Positions 1 to 13,300 of a DNA stretch of 44,610 nt are shown one piece after another. A model generated the notes under the pieces. That model was not told where the DNA came from. It worked only from the letters and a program-made list of their open reading frames with translations, and made no database searches. How positions within the stretch are numbered: the stretch's first letter is position 1; every line of letters begins with the position of its first letter. The DNA comes from Priapulus caudatus (lineage: Eukaryota > Priapulida > Priapulimorpha > Priapulimorphida > Priapulidae), in NCBI RefSeq assembly GCF_000485595.1, contig NW_014577068.1:1526077-1570686 (forward strand). Reading direction: 5' to 3'. Position numbers and translations under genes: made by a program.

Positions 1-50
1 ATTGTAATCAATGATTTCTTCGAAGAATTCTTATAGGTTTTTTATTGTAG

Positions 51-159
51 CTGTTTTGGAAATCAAGCTGTATTGCATCATTTGGGGGTGGTCCGGGATG
101 CTGTGAATGACCTAATATCGTTTCTTGAACAGGCTGAACCAATATTACGTAGCAAATGA
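51..159 (+). CDS. Candidate terminal coding exon of an unidentified gene (partial)
   Basis: A pyrimidine-rich tract ending in TTGTAG is followed by an open frame of 35 codons ending in TGA at 157-159. An AATAAA signal lies at 333-338, a plausible distance downstream. The peptide begins CFGNQAVLHHLG and ends EQAEPILRSK, with a helical, acidic-amphipathic look. The rest of the gene would lie outside the window to the left. I do not recognise the family. The call rests only on acceptor, frame and polyadenylation signal, so it could be chance. Confidence 0.35.
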
Positions 160-3100
160 TTATTGCTCATTTATTTGTGCTAAATGGCGAGAAACGCAGT
201 GGCAAGAAGTTTGTCTTAAAACGTTTTATAATTTATTGGGATTTGTTGTAATGTTTGTTCGCTACTGGATATTGTTACAGCGCTTAACGAAATGATAGAG
301 CAGGAGCGTGTGCGACCCACCATGAGCACAGAAATAAAGTCTTACAACTATACGCACTGGTCAACCCATTCATTCTAGCAAATATTAAAGTAAACTGTAG
401 TTATTTTTCATGTATGTGGAAATTCAAATTCTATTATTATTCACTCCTGATATAACGTATATCCGTGCTGCGACATGCGTTATAAAATGTAGGTGTGTGC
501 AAGTGAAATGAAAATTCTACATTGATGACACAATAAAAATACGTTATCTGCCTAAATGGAAAAGCATTACGACTAGACCGTATATATTGCTACTTATACC
601 ACATATGTGACGGATCCAGAGGGTGATTCAGTTGGTCCGGTTCCCAATCCGTTTCAAACCCGATTCTTTGTTGCGTGACCTATTCACCCGATGGATGTGT
701 TTCCTCCATTTGCCACCATAATATCTACTATACCAGGAGTGCATATAAACACCTTACGCACATTTTTATACGTAGATATCTATGTTCTGCTACTTAGTAC
801 ACCAGCGTGCCCCCTTCTTCCTCTACGTCACTCTCCTTATCTTTGTCACTTTCATCTTCTTGTTCCTCCCCTTCATTTTCTATTGAACACTTTTCATTAG
901 ATGTGCTCTCTACTTTTTAGCTCATCTGACATAGCTTTTATCAGATAGTGGATATGCGGGATCAAAGAGAATACCGTATAGGGAATTTGAGAAAAATCTG
1001 CACTTTATAACTTGACCTTCTGCATCTCTTGCCACCTGCCACCTCGTTCATTTCTTATAGTCCTTTCGCCCGTCGTCGTTTCAACCCCTTTCCTCTCTCT
1101 CCCTCAACTTTTCAGGTGCGTAGCTAACCATTTTATTCTGGAGTCGGGCAAAAACCAGTTGCGGGTTGTGTTCTGGGAAGATGACCGCCATTGACCACGT
1201 AATGTATCTACTTTCTCTGTGGGAGAATTGTCCCCTTGTCCACTTCCTCCCCCGCTAGCTACGACCCTGCTGGTCCTACTAACCCCTTGGTTCTTTTTCT
1301 TCTTCTAGTCCTGCTCTTCCTCGTCGGTCCATTCGCCTGTTTCAAACTAATCGCGTTTCTTCACGTTAATCTCCACTTTGATTGCTGTCATATTATGTAT
1401 ATGATTATATATGTCATAGCAAATATCCCTCTTCAAATCACAATTTCTGAGAACAATATTCTTTTTTCGCCCTGCCAAGGATGACCATGGAGGCACAGCC
1501 ACGGAACAAGCCTGCAACGCTACAGTCGTGCCATATCACTATCTATTGTAATTCCACTGAAACGCAAAAATACATAAAGCTTAATATTAAGCCTAGCGCA
1601 GACCTGCGATTTTTGATTGCTCGTCGCTGCAACCTGCAACCGCAAGCGACCGGTCGATATGCCATCGCGTGTGCGCACACATGCGATTTCGAAGCAATTC
1701 TATAGCAATTTGGTAGCGATTGGGAGCGACGAACTGAAATGAAATGATGACGAAATGAAAACAGTTCGATTTCTTGCAACTCGTCGCAAGCGACCAGAAT
1801 CGCTACAGGTGAAACACCATCAGCATCACTATGTCCTACGACTTCCTACAACCGCACTCCCGCTATAGTATCGCACATGCTCCGCCTCTGCATGCCATAA
1901 ACGTATCTTAACTAATATACACATGTTCGTGCCAATACTAATGTACTGCCAGGTTAACTCCTCACTAAACGATTAAAAATAAACGCAATTAAAAAAATTC
2001 ATGGCAAGTAAAATCAGTCACGCAACCAATATTAAAAGTAGAAAGTCCGTTCTGAATTACTGTAGTCAATTTTAATAGTGTTTAATGAAAAGCTTTATTA
2101 ATTACCAGGTAACACACTACATAGATACGTAGATTTTGCTTCAACACATTCATTACGTATGTATTGTATTCATTGTATGAATAAATATAAAAATGAGTTG
2201 TATATGTTCATCTTAGATCGGTAACCACTTGATACCATGTAAATTAGCAATAAACAATTAGCATACATCCTGAACTCAAATAAAGCTGATATGCTGCACA
2301 CAGAATAGTGCTACAGAGGATCACCTGCTCAAATTACACCTCTACAACAATGACCCTGATTGTAAAGAACAATACTGTCACGTTTTGATATTTTCCACCG
2401 CTAGATAAAAATCACTGCCTATACACTGTTTTAGGTTACCATCATACACACGTACGTTTTAAAAAATAAATCCGGTCATTTAATTCTATTGTGCATATAA
2501 CTGTTTCTTTTTCCGATCGACAATTCCTGCAACCTTTTCAGGTAAACACACAGTTAACATCCATACACAGTAGCATGAGACCTGATAGTCTACATTAGCT
2601 CATCTAATATCAAAATGCACATCCGTCTAGTTATACGTTATAGGAATTTACGCGCGCCAGTCTAGTGCAATACGGTGAAGCCATAATAACGCAAGGGAAG
2701 CACTCGACAGCGAGTTCTTTCACGTCTTGGAAGGCTAAAATAATATTGCTGCTAAGGTTAGCGGCCACTTTCATATTTAGAATTACAGAGTCTGAGCCCG
2801 AAACACAATCACTATAGGTAGCTTGCCTCGTACTAATTGTCCAGCCTACGAATATACGTTATTATGCACGTACATAGGTATATCACAACAAAGTACTAAT
2901 TATTAAATTAAAACACCGACGATCTCTCACATATTACGCAGTATTGTGAATTGTCATACAAGTATTATAAAATTTCAGGCTTATTTTTACGGCTGACAGC
3001 CTGACACCGGATTGTCCTGCGTGTGATAGCAATGAATGACCAGCACATAGTTAAGGCCTCCGAAAAGTAAAAGTGCCGGTGCTAAACGGGTTATACTTGC

Positions 3101-3713
3101 GGGTAACATGTAACTCTGGGTGCTTGCAGGATAAACACAGGAACACATACAGCGAACGTATCTTTGGCCGTAGATAACTTTGGCTTGCATCATCTCTAAT
3201 CAACAGTCGTAATAATGAGTGATAAAGTTTATACTCGCATCCGGTAAAACCCCGCAGCAATGGAATACGTCATGCTCACGCTCTGTCGGTAAGTTAATCC
3301 GTCACCTGCCTTATAACAAGACAGATTTAGAACAGCTGCAAACTTTACTGAATAGTATATCATATTGGAGAAAATAGCACTCTACAACTACCTATAATTC
3401 CAATAATAAATTAGTCTGAAACAGAGTGAAACTCACTGTAACTTAATAATTACTAATAATTCCAGCATATATGTGCGTCTCTATCTAGACTTGCGACCTA
3501 GTTTCTACAATTGCAAAATAGAAAAAGCTTACACAATTATAAGACATAAATAAAATAGATCACAACAAGATGACTTCTACCGTACTCTCTCCTCGCTACG
3601 CTAACATTGCTAAACTATATAGGATGCTGTGCACTAGAAACATTCTAATGGTTTTCATTTGGAAATTCACCTCCTGTGTCGCAATTCACACGCAGGTCTA
3701 CGATCGCCCTAAA
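160..3713. other. Stretch without recognisable genes
   Basis: AT-rich sequence with only short, low-complexity open frames on both strands. The AATAAA at 333-338 may close the exon at 51-159. No domain, RNA gene or terminal-repeat element was recognised. Confidence 0.5.
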
Positions 3714-3973
3714 GGGCCGGACACACTAGGCGATTTAATCGGGCAACTTCATCGCCCGATAATATCGCCCGATTTTACCGCGCGAGTCGAGTGGACACAC
3801 TAGGCGATTTTATGGGGCGACTTAATCGCCTGATAATATCGCCCGATAATATCAAAACGGTTTGATCTATGCGATTAAATCGGGCGACTAAATCGGCGGC
3901 GACTGACTGGACACACTAGGCGATTTCACCGCGATTTAGTCGCCCAATAAAATCGCCTAGTGTGTCCCGCCGG
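3714..3973. mobile_element. MITE with GACACACTAGGCGATTT terminal repeats
   Basis: The left end reads GGGCCGGACACACTAGGCGA and the right end is its near-exact reverse complement, with GACACACTAGGCGATTT shared. The motif CACACTAGGCGATTT also recurs inside at about 3794 and 3909, together with several ATCGCCCGAT-type palindromes. The element can therefore fold in more than one way. No coding capacity. I could not define a clear target-site duplication, so the superfamily is open. Confidence 0.75.
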
Positions 3974-6840
3974 ATGCTTCATTTTTGTAATATGAACAGG
4001 GAACAATCCCACTACAGCGATGCCTGACCACGCTAACAACACCAGCACCCAATATCAAAATAATCGGTTTATATCAATGCCTACATACATGCACTGCAAA
4101 AAAAAGCATACAATTTGCCAGATGTCGGCTAAAGAATGTGAATTATAAATACGAAAATCTTAGGCTCCTCAATCTTTTTAAATAAAGTTTTAACCTTCAA
4201 TTTTAACTTCGATGGTCATTCTCAGTGAAACCAATACGAGGTTTTACTCACGGATATCATGAAAGAGCCACGACAGCGGCACTTAGCCCTATTCCTGAGG
4301 GGAAAAAGTCCACACCAAACCGTATGTATATTCTTCACGTGGCCGCAAAATGCAGAACTCACGTACCAAAGTACAATAAGTCAGTGTTTCTTAGCTAGCC
4401 TTTCGATCAGACCGTGCCATTAAAATTCTCTCTGTCAATCTGACCACAACTACGATGCAACTACTTGCAACTACGATGCACACTATATCAACACCTCTAT
4501 AATATGAACACGATAAACGATAAGTGCACGCCTTTTTGAAATCGTACGCCGCCTGACACGCCAGCATCATTGCATAGATTCTTAACTTAACTAAATGGAG
4601 ATGAAATCAAACATTTTTACTTCAAATTATTGACACTTGTCCCAAGGCGAATGACTAGTAATCTTTGACGAGGTAAAATTTAAAATGTAAACATCACTAC
4701 CATTCAATCCAACAATGCTATTAAAAATATTGCCGATTCACCTCATTCATGGTGTAATTGATTCTCAACCATGTCGAACTACCTTGTATCATCAAATCTG
4801 GTGTGTATAACAAGCCAGTGCCAATATGATTGTATATGGTCGCTTTTCCTACTGAATAATTAATATAGCTATCACCCAAAACATACAGATCACTTATAGC
4901 ATTGGAATATTCAGAACTTCAGGATTGGTCTTGTTCATCAATAATAACGGTACCGCCACTTACATCATGCACGATTAATTGCACAAACATATCAAACATT
5001 GTTCTCACCACACTTAAACAAGGGAGGAAGTTGGAGCAACAAATAAATCTACAAAGGATCACGAGTTTATAATGACTTACAGACGAGTGAATCACCGCTG
5101 ATCACTGGATGTTTTTACAACCAGCCTGCAGCTCAGTCTATTTCACATCTAAGTATACATTTGCAATACTCATGTTATATGCAAATATACTCATTCATGT
5201 AGCAGTTTAGTCTAGTTCCACTCTGGTTGCAGGCGGACCAGTAAAGCCATGCACTGCCATCCCACGATACCATGAAAATATCTATGGAATGAGCGCGCAA
5301 GCGCACTACGGGCTTGTTTATGCAATATAAGCAATTTCAACATTTTTCAAAAATTGCCACTAGATAGCAGAAAAACGCAGCACACGGTAGCACGAGTCTG
5401 GTTTCTATGTACCAAAGGTTACAACATAGTTCCAAATTTTATAATTTAAATATGTAACAATGAGACACTATGGAGTAATTAGATATATTTATAATATACA
5501 TTGTTATATTTTTTATCAATAATTGTACCATTCAACTTAATAACACTAAAGACTAGGATCAAGTCACAGTTTCATATATTATTATGCTAGGATGTGAAAA
5601 TGGTGCGGCATGGGTCTGCTGTGTTTGTGCTACATGATGGATGCTATTTTGAGAATCATTGAACAAATGAACAAAGATTTTGTCAAGAGTTGCACATTGG
5701 TGTTAACTTCCAAAAAATCGGAAATGGCATGGGTGCAGGAATGCACTCCATAGTGCGCTTGAACGTTCGTTATATAGATATGTTTACGTTAATACACACT
5801 CTAAATAATCAGGTAACCAAAGTTACTTAGAGTTTATTGTACACGCAAAATAAGTGTTACACGTCCAGAAACAATACATGCAAGCATATACATACAAGTA
5901 TAACCAGCACATATATATTACATACATGTTACAATGAATTTAAGTACAGGCCGACCACTGATATTAGCAGGAGTGTATAATACAGATCTATATATGATAC
6001 ACTCCTGATATTATCGCATCCTGGAGACCATGCAGAGCCATACTGCAGCGGCGGTTTTTGCAGACCATCAGAGGTCTAATAGACAGCTCACGCAACAACT
6101 CTCAAGCACCCTTAGCTGCTATAAAACAATGCAGATGTGTCTGTATAAGATATCATAATTAAATATTGGAGACATAGTTCTGACTCGGCACACTACAGAT
6201 GGAGTATGTGCGGTAAAATTGAATCAGTGTAAAACTGCCGGACTAACAATTGCCGGAAATTTGGCAGTCAACCTGTACATGTATACATAAATTCACGAGG
6301 TTATTGAGAATATTATACTACTAAAATGAATAAAACATTAAGTTTAACCCATTTTGGCAGCCTGAAAACGTGCATTCTTAAAAGGGCACGTTAATAAAGA
6401 AATTCAAAAATTGAAATTGCCACAAACATGGATTTTGATGACAAGCTTTAGAAGATAGCTTTGAAATAGGGCAATTCTAATGGATTGTGAGTGTTATACG
6501 TTTAGTAGTGATATATTTGATGTTACTGATGTACTTTTGCTAATTATTTCCACATCTATTAAATTGAACTTTTCCATCATTGTGAACATGAACGCAACTT
6601 GTCTCGTATAATAACAATTACAATGAATTGGATAAAGTTTCCCATTACTATTACACATCACAATAAACTTCACATTAGCAATCAAGCACATCAGTACAAG
6701 GCTATACATCATTACATTCTCTTGTACATCACCCTGCATGAATGTATGAGTGTGTGTTGTAAATCTTCACAGCTTGCTGTACAACTATCTAGCTGAGTGT
6801 TATATATAGTATCCATACGTGTATACATACTATTATACAC
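3974..6840. other. Stretch without recognisable genes
   Basis: AT-rich, with no long open frame and no recognised domain. The only clear structure is the hairpin at 5960-6015. Confidence 0.5.
5960..6015. repeat. Short hairpin (19-bp arms)
   Basis: Arms at 5960-5978 and 5997-6015 are inverted copies with one or two mismatches around AGGAGTGTAT/ATACACTCCT, separated by an 18-nt AT-rich loop. ACTCCTGATAT also occurs singly near 445 and 16473, so it may be an end of a dispersed repeat. Confidence 0.5.
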
Positions 6841-7040
6841 CCTGCTGTACACAATCCCTGCTGGATCTACATGTACATAGTATGCTGTACACAATCCCTG
6901 CTGGATCTACATGTACATAGTATGCTGTACACAATCCCTGCTGAATCTACATGTACATAGTATGCTGTACACAATCCCTGCTGGATCTACATGTACATAG
7001 TATGCTGTACACTATCCCTGCTGGATCTATATTCATATAG
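6841..7040. repeat. Minisatellite, 5 copies of a 40-bp unit
   Basis: The unit contains TGCTGTACACAATCCCTGCT followed by GGATCTACATGTACATAGTA. Copies start at 6841, 6881, 6921, 6961 and 7001 with only a few substitutions. It lies about 210 bp past the stop codon of the ACSL gene, so it may fall in that gene's 3' UTR or just beyond. Confidence 0.9.
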
Positions 7041-7251
7041 CCAGCCATGTTGGCCAAGGTGGATGTGCATCTCCACAACACCAGAGTGTACAGTGCATGA
7101 TTATAGAAGCTCATCATAACAGATGTGTTATATTGAGCTTCTGATAATTAGAATATGCTGCATACTAACCTAGCATGATGTATCTAAGTACTATTTACTT
7201 TACATGACCCCACAATTCTTCACTCTCCTGACACTGTGCAGCGTAACACCA

Positions 7252-7389
7252 TCATTCCAAGTTGCTGTACATGGTGTCGATCTGAGGTCTAAAGAATTGA
7301 GCCAGTGCAGGACGTTTGCTCTTGAAGGTTGGAGTCAGAAGGTTGTTTTCTACAGAGAACAGCTCAGGGTGAAGATATATCTCCTTCAC
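7252..7389 (-). CDS. ACSL: ACSL exon 17 (residues 638-682 and stop)
   Basis: Acceptor GCATAG, starts [20 protein letters not shown], then TFKSKRP, and ends DTMYSNLE with TGA. LTPT.K.KRP holds the C-terminal lysines. The normal family end shows the gene is complete. Confidence 0.97.
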   Translation of the reverse strand: MKEIYLHPELFSVENNLLTPTFKSKRPALAQFFRPQIDTMYSNLE

Positions 7390-10300
7390 CTATGCAGAGG
7401 AAACATAACAAACTTAGTGCTGAATGAGTTACAACATCACACTACCTTTTGGGTAATCTCTAACATTATATCATTCGCATAGGAACTAAGCGTTATATGA
7501 ATAGAACGACAATTGTTGCTCTGAACACATTATGTCATTTATAGCCAAATCTCAAAGCAAGAGTTGTTGACGATCCATATCTCTCCGCTTTTCACCACAC
7601 ACCTGTTCAAATGAGCACAATGCAGCTTCCTTGCCAGCAGAGATCAAATCATTAAAAATGATTTTCTTTATGTCCTGCAAACACACAAAGGAAGGTATGT
7701 TCACTGTAATCGACACATTACAATTTAACTAACGTCGGGTACAAACCATTTCTTGCAGAACCAAACAACAATTAGAACAAACATTTAGGACAGCATGATA
7801 AAATGATATATACAGACTGATACCAATGGCTGCATCATCAACTAATTGAACATGCATTATGTTTTATTATATTTATTGTCAACAAGTAAACGAGAAAGAT
7901 GTAAACTCCATTCTAACCTTGTTCTGGCACCAATCGTGCATGTTCTCCCCTTCAATGCCATTCTGCGTGGAAAACCTTGGTAAAACATCCGGATCTGGCA
8001 CAACTATACCCACCAAGCATGACTGCAGGAAAACGAATATCGTCACATGTAATATCTTACCGCATTCTATTAATAAAAGCATCACAATGCTAGTCGGATA
8101 TGTTAGTTAGTTGACAGTCTGAAATGAGCAACTTGATCTTACCTTCAAGCTGTCCCCATGAACGTAGATTTGTGCCACTAGAGGGCACCGGTGGTACACA
8201 TTTTCGATCTTTTCTGCAGCAACATACTCTCCTTGCGCAAGCTTGAAGATGTGCTTCTTCCTGTCGACAATCCTCAGAGTTCCATTCTGTACACACACAT
8301 AAACACGTATGGGAGTTACTAAAGATATCTTTGTGTATCCTGCTAGATACAGCACCCTGATCATGTATTCCTAGCAATTTCATAGTAAAATGTGCCTGAG
8401 AAATAATGGTTTTCCCACCAGGTTGTGCTCTCTTCATCTGCTAACCAAAGACCTTACTGAAATGTCAACCAAGTTATACGCATTTGTGACCAGAAATTGA
8501 ATACATACGATTGTCTTGTGTAATAGTGCATGACATTACAATCAATCTTGTATGATTTTATCTGACATTCTGGTGCACTAATTTACAGCATATGAAACCA
8601 ATAGAGCATTTGCAGCAACTTCACAGGCCACATGAATCAAAGGCGTTGCAAAATATGAATGCTAATAATTTCAATGCAGAAACAGCAAAGCTTAGTGCGA
8701 ATAAAAGACACAATGCAGCAATCTGTACCACTCCCTTTTTCACACCTCTGGGAAAATGATCCAGTTGCTGCTTCACGATAGTAAACAGCTGCTCGTTATT
8801 TTAGTTGATCTAAAAGTGTTTGGACAAAAGTAAACTCCGAGATAGCCGGTAAGATATGACGAATCCGGCAGCAATTGCAATTCACAGTAATCAACTAATA
8901 GATCATAGTCATTACACTACAGGATCCACACTACACTGTTTCTCCACAAAGTGTATGTGTTATATATACGTCCCGACCTTTTCCTCGAAATGGACCATAA
9001 GGCGACCAAATAATAGTGAGTAAGGACGATAGACATACCGGCATCCACTCTCCAATATCCCCTGTATGAAGCCAGCCTTGCTCATCCAGTGCTTCTGCAG
9101 TCTTGCGTGGATCACGAAAGTAGCCGATGAACACATTAGGTCCTCGAATACACACCTGCAGCATTATTACCAAGCATCAGCAGATAATAGCATGATATTC
9201 TACTTACCTCACGTACACTATCTGTGCAAATTTGAAAACGTTTAAAACTGAACTGCGTATGAACCACAACCATTTCTCAATTCTTAACCATTCCATGTAG
9301 GCTCTGCACACTGCGTGTATATGTGCGAACGTGCATGCGTGTATGTGAGCATGCATACGTGGGTTTGTGTGATCTGTTACGCATTTAAAATGTCTATCTA
9401 GTCGCCAAGAAATTTGTACATTACAACAACTTCAAATATCCAACTAGTATGTCGTGCTGTTTGCAGTCAGATACTGTGGCAAGCGTCTACTAACATCTAA
9501 CATCTAACATCTAACATCTAACAACCAGTCGCTCATCAGAACAAGTCTAAATCATTACCTCGCCCTTGCCTTCATGTGCAAAGTATTCCATCTCTTGCAC
9601 ATCGACCAGCTTGATTTGGTTGCAAGGCAGTGGTGGCCCGACGTGTCCAGGAGTGTTGTCGCCGTACGTGGTGAGTGTGCATGGAGCCACGCACTCTGTC
9701 TGTCCGTAACCTTCTAACACCTGCACACGACATCACAATGTGTTCTCTACAGGAAGGTCGTCAGCAAAATGGATTACAATGTGAACGTGTAAAGGTTAAT
9801 TTGATCTTCTCAGTTTTCTGAGCGTGATATGATAACCACAGTGAATATTGGCACACAGCATGCAACTATATATTAAAACAAATAATATATAATAAGTAAT
9901 ATAAAAAAATACAATGTAATAATATATATATTTATTATAGAAATATATTATGAAGACAAGTATCTTTACGTGGATTAATGTCTGGATCTAATTTACCAAA
10001 GATTTTCATTTTTAAGCTTCTGATACTGATATGTACTTCCATGCTCATACAACTAAGCAAATGCCATAGACTAATTGCACTAATAGACACACCTGTCCCA
10101 TCTTAGCAAACACCATACATAGTTCCAGCTTACACGACAAATCACCTTCATCTTTGAAGACACAATATTCTTACCTTAGCAAACACTATAGCACCATCCT
10201 AGAAAGCACATTATTCACACATTAACTAGCTCCAAGAAACGGTATTGCTAGGGTTAGAATACCGTTTCAAACCTTGGCTGTAGCTAAACACGTAGTTGCC

Positions 10301-13300
10301 TTATTTGCCAAGTATCGCCAAAGAACACTACACATGTGATATACCAAATGAATCAGTATACGTCCACCCTCTTGTAACCATCAGTGCGCTACGATGCGCT
10401 GGGTACTTACGGGGTTACAGCGACTTTTTGAGATTAATGCAACAAAATTTATGAATTCGCCGCCATGTTTGCTATCATTCCGACTGTGACTAAAATCCGT
10501 AATGGATCGAACAAAGAAAATTAAACGATCTGCGGTCCTCATGTAAACCACTCCTACATCCGAGAACATGTCATCTAAGGTTTTTCCAAATAGCCCAGAC
10601 ATTTGTGAACATCGTTTCACTTGCTTTGGTGTGTAATTGCCGCGACAGCCATCGTGCAGCCATTGTACTATTTCTGTAGTATTTTCTAGCGAGTCTTTTC
10701 CGTTTTGGGTTTTCCATGCCTCGCTAAACATGGCGGGTAAAGCTGATTGGAAAGTTTATATGCTGTGAGAATTAGCAGATTATACCGTGAATTAAGAGAT
10801 ACATTCTAGTTTAGAAGCAGGACAACTGTGAGTTAACGTTCATATTTCAAACAAGGCAAGTCAAAGGTGGTAATAGAATAGTTTTATTTGAGATATACAG
10901 TGTTATTCATCTAGATCTGCAGAGGTGATGGGTTTTTTGTATGGAAGGGTGTCAGGCTGTATAGACAATCCGTCGCACAGCCTGGTCGGGCTACACATTA
11001 ACATGCTCTTACACCTGCAGCAGTTGTTTGCACGGTAATGGCAAAGTGCGTAGTACTTACAGCGCAGCCGACCGCACATCGAATGAAGGAGAGAACATTG
11101 TCTGCTACGGGAGCTGAGCCAGTGACCATGAAGGACACGCGCCCGCCCATCATCGCCTGCACCTTGCTGAACACAAGCTTGTCCCAGATGCTGTTGTTGC
11201 GTATGATTCCCCTGCATGGCAGAAAGCAGACGATGCATTATCTAACACATGAAAAGATCACAAGAAGCAGTTTCAATGCATTAACAAAGAAACGCCAACT
11301 TTCATCCACACATGGTGACTAACATTCATTTATATATGAAGGCCAATCTGTTGGGAAATATCATGTATAAACGTATATCATAATGTGTAATTGTATGAAT
11401 ATGTATGATATGTAGACAGTGAATGTGTAGATCGTGTATGTGTAAAAAAAATAGTCTCAAATAATCTGTTCGGCGCAGCGGCGCCAGCTGGAATGCGATG
11501 ACGTGTGGGGGTAGTAACTTATTATAAATGTTTATAGTAATTAGTACATTGTATGTAAATTCGGGTTTCACGACAGAGAGAGTGGTATGGGGAACGCAAC
11601 AGAGGGAAAGGAGATTGGAAAAGAGTGTTGACGGGGGAAGGTTGTATAGAGTGTTACTGCAAGGAGAGTAGAGTGACTGTATGGAGGGTTGTATATTAAA
11701 TAAACCCACAAGTGATATTAATATGTGGAGTGTTCAGTATCAATGATAGAGTGTGCGATATAACGTAGACGATAGACCCGGCACAGGCGAAATTTAAGAT
11801 TTGGTGATTTCGCAACACATGGTCCTTCGAGCCAGATGATTGTTGGATAGGATTGTTAGACCGGATAGACCGGATAGATAGATCGTCGGCAACTCAGTGA
11901 ATGATACATTGTCACCATGGAAGAACTATTAAATAAGAAGAGGATGAGGGGAGGGCATAGAGCCTATGCCAAGAAAGTCATGACAAGAGTCAGCACTTGG
12001 ATGGCAGAGAGTACTACTACTAGTACTAGTAGTACGCCTAGTGACAGTGAGAGAAGGTTAACACAACATAAAGCAATGCTGACAGAAAAGCTTGCTACCG
12101 TACAAAGATTAGACGAAGAGATCCTGGAGATAATGAGTGAGAAAGAAGACATGGATATAGAACTAGAAGTGGGAGAAGCTGGCACGTTCAGAATAGAAGT
12201 GCAAGATATGATTTCAAGGATACATGGATGGCAGCTGGTACCAAATGAGCGAGAGGAACAGGAAGCAGCAGAGCAGCCAGCATCGGAGCTGGGCCCAGTA
12301 TCGTCTGCAAGAGCAGTGAGGCCTAAACTACCGAAGCTAGAGGCAAGGAAGTTCAACGGAAAAGAACACGAATGGCAAGGATTTTGGAACTGTTACGAGA
12401 GTGCCATTCATGGGAATGACTGCTTGTCAGATGTGGATAAATTCACATATTTGCGAGGACTGGTGGAAGAACCCGCAAAATCTGCGACTGCAGGGTTCGC
12501 ATTAACTAGTGCAAATTATCAAGCTGCAGTAGAACTGTTGAAGGAACGATATGGGAAGAAGAATATCATACAACGAGCGCACGTGAACGAACTCCTGAAC
12601 CTTGTACCGGTATTCAGTGAGAGAGATCTATACCGTGCGGCTGAGAGGCTTGTGCGATACAGTCGAAATGCACTATAGAGGATTGAAGGCGTTGGGCCTC
12701 CCGGAAGAAACGTATTCGAGTATAGTTGTGCCCGCGGTCTTGGAGAAGTTACCGGTACTGTTGAAATCACCATTACGCGGGGAAAAGAGTATCTGGACTG
12801 GTCGATGAAGGATATGCTCGAAGCTTTAAGAAGAGAAGTAGGACTGCGAGAATAACATCATGTGCAGCCACCACAGAGAGTGAGCCAGGCAGACCGACCG
12901 GGAAGAGAGAGTCAACGTCGGGGACAGCTTCCCTCGACAGCGAGTGACTTGTTCACGGGACGAGACAGAGACAATATATGTGCTTTTTGTTTGGGAGAGC
13001 ATGCTCATGAAAATTGTTTTAAGGTCACGGGTGTAAAGGAAAGAAAAGAGCTCCTGCGTAGATATGCTAGATGTTACAATTGTATAAGGAAAGGGCATCG
13101 CACCCGAGATTGTCCAGTGGTAGTAAAGTGTAAACGTTGTGGGGGTGGCACCATACGTCGTTGTGTGCAGGAGAAAGACTCAAGTATAATAGAAGGGAGT
13201 GGGAATCGGGACTGAGTACGGTAACACGTGGGCCGTCAAGTATGGCAGATGGGGTCGTTGTCGTATCAGGTACTACAGATATGTACCCGAGGTAGTTTTA

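Noticed and set aside
1610-1800. Possible MITE around repeated GTCGCAAGCGACC-like words
   Set aside because: The words recur, but I could not find paired inverted ends or a target duplication.
6841-7040. CRISPR-like array
   Set aside because: The 40-bp units are contiguous with no spacers, and the DNA is clearly from an animal with spliced genes.
11964-12356. 130-codon minus-strand ORF
   Set aside because: Shadow of the BEL/Pao gag frame; serine-rich with no domain.
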